In this document: piece by piece, positions 1-7,436 of the stretch
Numbering within the stretch: position 1 is the stretch's first letter
Layout: each line of letters starts with the position of its first letter
Assembly: GCA_963727755.1 (NCBI GenBank)
Contig: CAVSHN010000010.1
Span: 62,001-126,000, forward strand
Length of the DNA stretch: 64,000 nucleotides
Reading direction: 5' to 3'
DNA from: DASYAN01 sp963727755
GTDB taxonomy: Bacteria > Chloroflexota > Ktedonobacteria > Ktedonobacterales > Ktedonobacteraceae
Notes under the pieces: model-generated
Seen by the model: the letters and a program-made list of their open reading frames with translations, nothing else
The model's database searches: none
What the model was told of the DNA's origin: nothing
Program-made: the position numbers and the translations under genes

Positions 1-1
1 G

Positions 2-226
2 CTCCCTGATTGGATGGGCCTCTGGTTTTCTGTCTTCCCAACGATTGAGACATTGGTCTCCCAACTGCTTGCCGCTGTCCTCGTCATTGGTTCCTACTAT
101 CTCGCTCGCTATCAAACGGCCTGGCTGCCACGCAAGCGAGGAGAGGTCCCAGCCACACGTCCTGAGTCACCTCCAGCAACTGACTCTGTGATGCTAGCAA
201 GCGCGTCAGTTAGCAAGAGCAACTGA
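2..226 (+). CDS. C-terminal end of an FTR1-like iron permease (partial)
   Basis: The frame is open from the left edge and ends at a stop near base 226, so the gene starts outside the window. About 74 residues are visible: a segment with FPTIETL, one hydrophobic helix (LLAAVLVIGSYYLA) and a basic, then Ser/Pro-rich cytoplasmic tail. A last helix preceded by a GLFPTxETL-like motif is typical of the C-terminus of FTR1/EfeU-family iron permeases in Gram-positive-like bacteria. The family call rests on this short end only; another multi-helix transporter is possible. Confidence 0.45.
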   Translation, partial: LPDWMGLWFSVFPTIETLVSQLLAAVLVIGSYYLARYQTAWLPRKRGEVPATRPESPPATDSVMLASASVSKSN

Positions 227-357
227 TCATATGTTAATGCTTAAATCTATGGCGAAATAGAAATGGTTGAGACGTAGGTACCGGTCAGATTCGTGTCTAG
301 CATATGGAAGTACGAAATTTTCGTAGCCTGGATGATGAATTGAAAGAGAGAAGAGCT

Positions 358-864
358 ATGAGAACAGAATTTTTATTATGCTTGAGCAAAGTCCGCTGGA
401 TTTTTCCATTGATTGTTCTGCTTATGGGATGCACCACCAATGCAGCTAGCGCTGCTACGCGTTCAGCTTCAATCTTAACTGATTGGCCTATGTCAGAAGA
501 GATACCTGACTTCGGCAGGTTTGTTGGTCCCTGGTACGCGCATGGAGCAGGCTTGACTGTTAAAGCAGATGGTCAAGCACACTATGAAGCACGCATCTAC
601 ACTTGGTGTGGTCCTAGAGTGCAGCAACCGTGTGATTCGATGAAGGGGAATGAGATTATTAATGGCTACAAAGGTGATATACGGTTTTTCCTGGTATCTG
701 ATACCGTCGCTTATGGAATAATTACCTCTGGCAATATTCAATCCATTGGTTCATGCGTGACGTTAACACTCTTACCCGGCGATCAGTTGCTCTTTTCTGC
801 TGGCAAAGGTATGGGTAACCATCTCTGTGGACAGCACGCACCTGCAGAAGCATGTGGTGCATAA
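358..864 (+). CDS. Secreted or lipoprotein-like hypothetical protein
   Basis: I do not recognise a named family. The start at 358 is chosen because a purine-rich AGAGAGAAGAG ribosome site sits just upstream; an earlier ATG at 304 is in frame but adds a charged, non-signal-like extension. The N-terminus has basic residues, a hydrophobic core and LLMGC followed by an Ala-rich stretch, so it is either a lipoprotein (imperfect lipobox) or a cleaved secreted protein. The mature part is a compact domain of about 140 residues with four spaced cysteines (WCG, PCD, SCV, LCG) that could form disulfides outside the membrane. It starts with VGPWYAHGAGLTV, like small exported beta-rich proteins. Role unknown. 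Confidence 0.6.
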   Translation: MRTEFLLCLSKVRWIFPLIVLLMGCTTNAASAATRSASILTDWPMSEEIPDFGRFVGPWYAHGAGLTVKADGQAHYEARIYTWCGPRVQQPCDSMKGNEIINGYKGDIRFFLVSDTVAYGIITSGNIQSIGSCVTLTLLPGDQLLFSAGKGMGNHLCGQHAPAEACGA

Positions 865-962
865 ACTAGATGAAGAGAGCACTTAACCGCTGGAACGAGC
901 TAAGTACGAGGTATCTAGTACCCTCTGGTGATATACAAAAGAGAGTCGTCGAAAAACTTTAT

Positions 963-1003
963 GGGGCCCCTCTCGGTTGGGGCCTCTCTCGGTTGGGGCC
1001 TCT
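963..1003. repeat. 16-bp tandem repeat forming a GC-rich hairpin between convergent genes
   Basis: A 16-bp unit (GGGGCCTCTCTCGGTT) occurs 2.6 times in tandem. GGCCCC at 965-970 can pair with GGGGCC at 979-984 around an 8-base loop. It lies between the lipoprotein gene (plus, ends 864) and the long helical gene (minus, ends 1076), so a bidirectional terminator is likely. There is only a short T-rich tail. Confidence 0.55.
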
Positions 1004-1075
1004 TTATGATGAAAATGTCGACAGAGTGCTCAGGAATGTGGAGTATGGAGCATTCCAACTCTCTAGCAGAGAACG

Positions 1076-2807
1076 TTATCTTGCTGCTGTAGCTCCTGCT
1101 ATACCTGTAGTAATAAGGGCGCCTGCAACAGTTGCTCCAATAGCTGCTACAGTTGCTACAGTTGCAGATGGAGCATGAATAGTGCTAAGAAGACTCAGAC
1201 TCAGACCTCCGGCTCCAAGGAGAATACTTGCTGCATTTACTGCATTGTTTGTGATAACATCGAAGTTTCCACTTCCTAACATTTTTTTTATTTTTATCTG
1301 GCGTATCTCATTTAGCTTGTTTTGCATTTGCAAGTTAGCGGACTGCCGGGCAATATCAGAAGCAAGCTCCCTCTGACGCCTCGTAAGTAAGCATGCTCTT
1401 AAAAGCCTCTTGCAACTGCAATGAAAATTGAAGCATGAGTTCATCAGCCTTATTGCTCCTGACTTCATTCTGAGTATTAAGACACGCGTAAAACTGCTCT
1501 TTTAATACCTTGAAATCTTCTTGAGCCTCCTTAACTCCGTTTTCATCTTTAATATTTTCCAAGATCTTTTCATGACACTCTATGCGTTTTTGGCATTCCT
1601 CTTGCTTCTTAGCATTCTCAGAATTAATAGCTTCAATAAGCTTGTCATAATTGGCTCTTAATACTTTGTATACCTTTATATCCATGCTGAGTTGAGCCAA
1701 GCATTTTGCTGTCAGGCTTCGATACTCAGAAGCATCTGTTTTCTCACAATTTTCTTTTATAACCATTTCTTTGTGAAGCTCCTCTTGCCGATTCCTACTC
1801 TTCCCAAGCCCATATATCTGATTACCATATTTTTTCTGTAAAGACTCAAGCATCTCTTTCTGTTTCCCAAAATCTTCTGTGACAAGCCTCTTATATCTTC
1901 TACTTTCCACCTTATATTGCCAAGATAAACGATACCTTAGATAGTTTATTATCTTATATGGACTATTCAATGCTATGCTCTTCTCTGCTTGCATTTTGTA
2001 ATATTCAAATGCAATTCTTTTCTCTTCACCTTCACTCAGATATTTACTTTCTATCTCACTTCTGAGTTTAGATGTATTTTCCTCTAAAGTTTCCCATAAT
2101 TCCTTAAGATAGACTGCTGTCCTGTCTACTAGTAATTTGAAATTTTCTCGCCTTTCTGGCCCTGCACTTGGGCCGATCAATTCGCTAATTACATCGCTAA
2201 AGTTTCTTTTACCGAAGTACTTAATTAATTTCACGTCATCTTTGATTCCACCATCTACTAGTATTTGTTCATCTTTTACTTCTTCTCGTCTTTCCACTAC
2301 GTGAATAAGCTGGCCATTCTCATTGACGTGAAGGGTATCAGGATCCAAATTCTCTTGTTCAAGGAATGCTTTTATTTCTTCTGTAAATGATTGATACGTC
2401 TGAAGCACGCTATATGGAGTTTTGAAATTTTTATATAGAGCAGTTAAACCTCCTGATAGTAATCTATCAAAATCTTCTGCAGCTTGAAATGTTATTATAC
2501 AAGCATTTTCTTCCTTTGCTGCTCTAGCATCGTTAGATGATGATGCTAAAGTATCTTCCGACGATGCTATTTCGTTTTTGTCTTTACCATATATACTCTT
2601 TTCCTCATCACTATCCATAGGTCGTTTACCTGTGTAGGTATCATCTGATACCTTCTCCTCCAATAGAGGACGCACCTCTTCAGACGCTTTACTGTAAGAA
2701 GGGTTTCGATACAGAAAATGTTTTGATCTATTAGGGCTGCTATTATCTTTCGATTCAGGTAGTCTTTTGTAACTCCTGCTGAAATCTCCGAAACAACTTC
2801 TCTTCAT
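1076..2807 (-). pseudogene. Long helical protein with C-terminal membrane segments, split by a 4-base duplication
   Basis: Start ATG at 2807 follows a strong AAGGAGG site. The first frame encodes 483 residues: a Ser/Lys/Asp/Glu-rich disordered N-terminus (1-100), then Glu/Lys-rich helices that look like coiled coil. It stops near 1356, but a second frame continues without a gap and ends at 1076 with RRQRELASDIA and two hydrophobic, Ala/Gly/Val-rich segments. The frames join near 1390, where TTAC is duplicated (TTACTTAC); removing one copy gives an uninterrupted protein of about 575 residues. No known domain was recognised. Its low GC and polar style resemble the island proteins at 19-25 kb and 31.4 kb. 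It could be an effector-like or membrane-anchored structural protein; this is inference only. Confidence 0.6.
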
Positions 2808-2911
2808 ATCAATACCTCCTTAGTTGTATAAGCAACACTAATTGTACTGCAAGCTCAAACTATAGATGCCTCCCTGCACCCAAGGAGACGACGATCTTAT
2901 TATGACGGCAT

Positions 2912-2926
2912 TTAAAAGTTACCTAG
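2912..2926 (-). promoter_or_regulatory. Motif shared with the leader of the gene at 31.7 kb
   Basis: Read on the gene strand, CTAGGTAACTTTTAA lies about 105 bases upstream of the 2807 start. CTTGGTAACTTTTAA occurs about 35 bases upstream of the unrelated-looking gene starting at 31732. In both cases CATGC lies just upstream. A shared operator or promoter element is possible. Confidence 0.35.
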
Positions 2927-3316
2927 TACCGCATGAATCACCATATGGTATCCCTGATGTTAAACTAGCTTAAGCACACAAAAAAACGCTACATTTGGAG
3001 ACGATCATATGTTTTTCTACTTAAAACGCATTACGACCAACATTCAAAAACACAAGTATTTTTCGTTCCTGCAGCTACTGGAAAGATCCGCCTGACGTGG
3101 CTCCGGTGAAGTTCTTGGTTCTGAGGTATCAAGAATTTTGAGCACTGCTGTATAATGTGTACCTGTCCTTTTAAAGATACCATCTAAAGATAGTTTTTTT
3201 AAGGGGGAAAGAGGGACAAAACTTTCAAGACTTCCTTGCCCTTGACGAAAAAAAGGTCTTCCCGTAGTAAGGTAAGGGAAACCGGGTAGAGCAAACCATA
3301 TGTGTCAAATGCTGGA

Positions 3317-3370
3317 AGCAAGGCTACACAGGGAAGGTCGAGGCAGTCTCCTGCCCTGTGTAGCCTTGCT
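3317..3370. terminator. Large perfect hairpin downstream of secF
   Basis: A perfect 17-bp inverted repeat (3317-3333 with 3354-3370; arms AGCAAGGCTACACAGGG and its complement) has a 20-base loop. An outer 8-bp pair (ATGTGTCA 3300-3307 with TGACACAT 3399-3406) nests it. It lies just past the secF stop at 3442. A terminator or mRNA 3'-end stabiliser is likely; there is no clear U-tract, so a small palindromic element is an alternative. Confidence 0.5.
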
Positions 3371-3441
3371 CAAACTAAAGTCGCTCTTGGTGAGTTTGTG
3401 ACACATGAGATGCCAGACTTTTAGTTAGCAAACCAAAAAGG

Positions 3442-4830
3442 CTATCCACGTGCCCGTGCTAGTTCACGTTCACGAATGTCACGTTTCGTTAGCGGTTCAT
3501 GGCCACCACCCAAGTAATTGAAGCCAAGTTCGCCGTTATCCCACACAACCAGCAACATACTGGCATTGAAGATGGACGAGTAAGTACCACTGAAGATACC
3601 GATTAACAAGGTCAACGTGAATGTATGAACATCGGCATTGATTCCTTGCGTAAAAAGCGTGAGCGTTAATAACGTGAAAAGTACTGTAAGAGAAGTGTTC
3701 AACGAGCGAGCCATCGTCTGAACTAAGCTAGCATTGACAACCTCCTCAAAAGTCTCGACCGAGCGGCGTTGCATATTTTCACGGATACGGTCAAACACTA
3801 CGATTGTATCGTGCACTGAGAAACCAATAACCGTCAATAAGGCAGTGATGAAAAGGGCACTTATCTGAATACCAAAGAAGTAACCCAGAATTGAGAAAAC
3901 ACCAAGCACAACCAGAACGTCATGCAGCAGGGCGATAATGGCACAAGCTCCATAACGGAACGCATTAGGAACTCTACGGAATGAGAACCAGACATACAAC
4001 AGGATAAAAGCTGATGCCGCTAAAACTGCTAGAGCTGCGTTTTGGGTAGTTTGAGCTGCTACTTCGGGACCTACTTCTGAACTACTTACAAGCGCTAAGT
4101 AAGGACCTCCCTGATTGAGGATAGACTCCTAAATCTTGGGCACTGTGAGATCCTGTGAATTGTTTGTGGCTGCTGGAGCAATAGTCGAGCGTGTTAGGAT
4201 CTCAATAACTTGGGATGTCGTCCCCTGCTCGATACTCACAATAGAGACAGGTACATGAGCCGACTGGTTATTATTTGACGTAGCGGTTGCAGATGCTTTC
4301 GCAGTCGGTGTTGATGTGGAACCTGACGTTGCCGATGTCGTCGTCCGATTGCTAGTCCCCGTTGCTAACAAGTCCGCCAAAGAGGCCTTAATAGCACTCG
4401 GCGTTGGCACATCTCTGAAATTGGTCACCGTGTAAAGACTATAGGGCTTGCCGCTTTTGTCTTTGAGAGTTGCTTGCTTGATCTGCAGAATAGAAGTAGA
4501 GGGAAACTTATCTGTAAGCTTGCTTCTGATAGCATTGTCAACGTCGCTATCGACACTGGTGTTGAATTTGATCCAGATGGTTTTCTGCCCATCTTGCGCA
4601 TTGCTACCTTTGCCCAAAACGATCTGCAAGCTCTCTAGTTTGAATGACTTGAGCAGGTCCCTGATTTGGGCATCAGTCATCTGAGTTTGCGGGCGCAGAT
4701 CTACCTCAGAACCATTGGTAAAATCGATACCGACGTTCAGACCGAAGATGATGAGCGATATAAAGCCTGGAACGATTACTAGCCCAGAAATCAGCAGGAA
4801 GAGAAAACGATACTTTACTAAATTAAACAT
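3442..4830 (-). pseudogene. secF: Protein translocase subunit SecF, interrupted by an in-frame TAG
   Basis: SecF works with SecD in the membrane to pull proteins out of the SecYEG channel using the proton gradient. Residues 1-233 give the first transmembrane helix and FGLNVGIDFTNGSEVDLR, the typical SecF start motif, then the extracytoplasmic domain with an unusual Ser/Thr/Ala-rich linker. A TAG at 4129-4131 follows VPKI. The same frame continues as ESILNQGGPYLAL, then through the conserved second half (LLHDVLVVLG, VIGFSVHDTIVVFDRIREN) to a stop at 3442. Read through, it makes about 462 residues, a normal size. It starts 12 bases after secD, so the two are one operon. The TAG may be a real nonsense mutation, a suppressed codon or a sequence error. 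Confidence 0.85.
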
Positions 4831-4841
4831 GGCTGCCTCCT

Positions 4842-6215
4842 CTACACTACACCGTTACGTCGTGCCAAACTCACCGCAGGCACCGTCTTTGCGGGAAGCC
4901 CAAAGAGCACGGGGTGATTGATAAAGCCCGTTGGCACAAGCAAATTCAACAAGGTACGAGTAACAACGATAGCTGTGAACATGCTCACAACAACACCCAA
5001 GAAGAGAGTACTGGCAAAACCAACGATAATACTTGCACCAAAGTTGCTGCCAAAGGCAAACAGAACGGCACAGGTAATCATCGTCGAACAGTTTGAGTCT
5101 CGGATCGAGGGCCAAGCACGATGCCACCCAATATCAATTGCAGATGCAAGCAGCCTACCAGCGCGGATTTCTTCTTTGACACGTTCAAAGATCAGCACGT
5201 TTGCATCGACAGCCATACCAATGGAGAGAATAAAGCCCGTGATACCAGCTAGACTCATCGTTACTCCGATGATTTTGAAGACGGCAAAGGTTAGGCACGC
5301 ATAGAGAATCAATGCAATGTCAGCTAGTAAACCAGGCAGACGATAGTATAACAACATGAACAGGATAACAATGCCAATACCAATACTACCTGCCAATAGA
5401 CTCTTCTGGATTGCCGTTGCTCCAAGCGTCGGGCTAATGTCATTACTACTGTTGAGCACAAGAGCAACTGGCAATGCACCATATTTCAGGACATTGACGA
5501 GGTTCCCTGCATCACTGTAGGTAAAGTTTCCTGTAATCTGGCCACTGCCAGGAATCTGGCTTTGAATAGTCGGTGATGAGATAACTTGTCGGTCCAACGT
5601 AATTGTAAGGGCATGGCCAATATTGTGAGCTGTGTAGCTACTGAATTTGGAGACAGCAGAGCCTTGCATAGCAAAGTCGATCTGGTAACCAGTGCCACCC
5701 GATTGGGATTGGGAGATTCCAAGCTGGCTAGGATCGAGATCATGGCCTGTGAAGAGAGGCTTGCCTTCTGGATTATACTGGGCGTACTGTGAAGGATCAA
5801 GCGTTGTTCCCGGTGCGAGATTCCCGCCTTGGCCAGTATCCCAGAATTCTAACACTCCAGTTTTGAGCAGACCGTTAATCGTTTGCTGTTCATCACCACT
5901 AAAGCTTGGCATCTCAATAGAAATGGTCGGTTGTTGTTGTGTATGTAAAAGACGAATATTTAACTCTTTTACACCCAACCCTCCGCTCAGACGCGACTGG
6001 ACAATCTGAAGCGTATTTTGCATCTCCTGATCTGTAGGATGACCACTTTTAGGTGCTAATAGGAGACGCAAGCCACCAGCTAGGTCTACGCCCTGCGAAA
6101 CGGTAAATGGATTTGCTACTCCGCCCCATAGCTGGTTGGGCCAGAAGTCTACAAATGACGCACCTGCGGCTAATAAGATGATGAAGATGAGCAGTGTGAG
6201 TGTTCCTCGCCGCAT
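4842..6215 (-). CDS. secD: Protein translocase subunit SecD
   Basis: Partner of SecF in post-SecYEG protein export. The start at 6215 (MRRGTLTL) is preceded by an AGGAG site; an in-frame upstream ATG at 6308 adds a non-conserved extension. One N-terminal helix is followed by the P1 domain with VSQGVDLAGGLRLLL, the family hallmark. About five C-terminal helices carry LAGITGFILSIGMAVDANVLIFERVKEE, split here by nothing. The usual next motif (GFxxAxxTIxDSNxTT) appears as IGWHRAWPSIRDSNCSTM. Length about 457 residues fits the short SecD type. It is the first gene of the secDF pair. Confidence 0.93.
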   Translation of the reverse strand: MRRGTLTLLIFIILLAAGASFVDFWPNQLWGGVANPFTVSQGVDLAGGLRLLLAPKSGHPTDQEMQNTLQIVQSRLSGGLGVKELNIRLLHTQQQPTISIEMPSFSGDEQQTINGLLKTGVLEFWDTGQGGNLAPGTTLDPSQYAQYNPEGKPLFTGHDLDPSQLGISQSQSGGTGYQIDFAMQGSAVSKFSSYTAHNIGHALTITLDRQVISSPTIQSQIPGSGQITGNFTYSDAGNLVNVLKYGALPVALVLNSSNDISPTLGATAIQKSLLAGSIGIGIVILFMLLYYRLPGLLADIALILYACLTFAVFKIIGVTMSLAGITGFILSIGMAVDANVLIFERVKEEIRAGRLLASAIDIGWHRAWPSIRDSNCSTMITCAVLFAFGSNFGASIIVGFASTLFLGVVVSMFTAIVVTRTLLNLLVPTGFINHPVLFGLPAKTVPAVSLARRNGVV

Positions 6216-6545
6216 AATTTTTTCCTCTCCTGATGTATTTCGTTCTACCTGTCTGTCGCTATGTCTTTGTTTGGAGCAATGCAATGCCCCCCATTTTCTC
6301 ATCCACATGACATGTTCTATATGCTATCGAAAATGGGTACAAGAGGCCACTGTATTTTTGTGCAGTATAGCACAAGTGAGTTGCTCTTGACTATGCTTTG
6401 AACAAAATGACAAAATGACAAACTATGCCTTGCTGTTTCATACCAGCTTGCTATTTCGTATTAGATGATAGCAGGCACAATTGGCCAATATGCCAACTCG
6501 CCTCTAGCAAATTTTCGGAGATACAAAAAAGGAGGTGGGTGTGGT

Positions 6546-7283
6546 ATGGATGAGCCAACAACTCTACAACATGCTAATATCCCGTTTTCATCCTCAAAAA
6601 ATTCTAGAGTAGTGATAGATGTTCGTAATATCATCAAAAGCCTTCCTTTAGGACGTGAGCGTATTGACATTCTCAAGGGCATCAGTTTTCAGGTAATGAG
6701 CGGCGAATTTACCTCCATTATTGGACCTTCAGGTTCGGGTAAAAGTATGCTACTGGGCATTATCGCTGGATTGGATAATCCGACAAGCGGTCAGGTGCTG
6801 ATTGATGACATAGATATCACGCGGATGTCTGAAGGACAACTGGCCTCGGTACGTAATCAAAAAATTGGCATGGTTTTCCAGGCTTTTAACTTGATACCTA
6901 CCTTGACAGCTCAGGAAAATGTAGAAGTGCCGCTATATGTCGGGAAACATAAAGGGTCGCCTTCCGCACGCGCCAAAGAGCTGCTTAGCCTAGTCGGTCT
7001 GTCACATCGCCTTCATCACCGACCAAATCAACTTTCAGGCGGCGAGCAGCAGCGCGTGGCAATCGCAAGATCTCTGGCGACTGATCCCACAATTGTGATC
7101 GCCGATGAGCCAACTGGTAATCTGGATGCTCGGAATGGTGAAAATATCCTCAATTTGATCACGAACCTGCGTGCTCGCACTGGTAAGACCTTCGTCATTG
7201 CAACTCATGATCCCCATATTGCTTCCCATGCGGATCGCTCCATTTCGATTGTGGACGGTTTGATCTATGAATTGCAGGTGTGA
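6546..7283 (+). CDS. ABC transporter ATP-binding protein, MacB/LolD type
   Basis: ATPase of an FtsX-type exporter. The start at 6546 lies a few bases after AAGGAGG. Walker A is GPSGSGKS, the Q-loop is in GMVFQAFNLIPTLTAQENV, the signature is LSGGEQQRVAIARSL, Walker B is IVIADEPTGNLD and the H-loop is ATHD. FNLIPxLTAxENV is characteristic of the MacB/LolD/FtsE branch. It is followed by the large permease at 7437, separated by a repeat-bearing gap of about 150 bases, and the two should form one transporter. Substrate unknown; this class acts on extracytoplasmic peptides, lipoproteins or drugs. Confidence 0.9.
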   Translation: MDEPTTLQHANIPFSSSKNSRVVIDVRNIIKSLPLGRERIDILKGISFQVMSGEFTSIIGPSGSGKSMLLGIIAGLDNPTSGQVLIDDIDITRMSEGQLASVRNQKIGMVFQAFNLIPTLTAQENVEVPLYVGKHKGSPSARAKELLSLVGLSHRLHHRPNQLSGGEQQRVAIARSLATDPTIVIADEPTGNLDARNGENILNLITNLRARTGKTFVIATHDPHIASHADRSISIVDGLIYELQV

Positions 7284-7340
7284 TTTGAGGACACAACGAG
7301 CGCTGCTCTGGGGTACAACGGGTATGATCGGCGGCACAAT

Positions 7341-7385
7341 GGGCGCATTTTGAGCATCGCGGGCGCGTTTGGGGCATCACGGGCG
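7341..7385. repeat. 20-bp imperfect tandem repeat in the ATPase-permease gap
   Basis: GGGCGCATTTTGAGCATCGC (7341-7360) is followed by a copy with 5 changes (7361-7380) and the start of a third. It is GC-rich and lies between the exporter's ATPase and permease genes. Role unknown. Confidence 0.5.
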
Positions 7386-7436
7386 AGATAAATTGCGTAG
7401 GTCTGTTTTATTGGTACTTGGGGAGAGGTAGATATA

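Larger units (their letters stand above)
2808..3441. other. Intergenic region of about 630 bp, no gene seen
   Basis: No convincing coding frame. It holds the leader of the long helical gene (a palindrome ACCATATGGT at 2940-2949 and the motif listed at 2912-2926) and the large hairpin beyond secF. Short frames here lack ribosome sites and known motifs. Confidence 0.5.

Noticed and set aside
870..1178. 102-codon open frame on the plus strand
   Set aside because: Its second half is antisense to the membrane tail of the minus gene and its first half contains the 16-bp tandem repeat; no family features.
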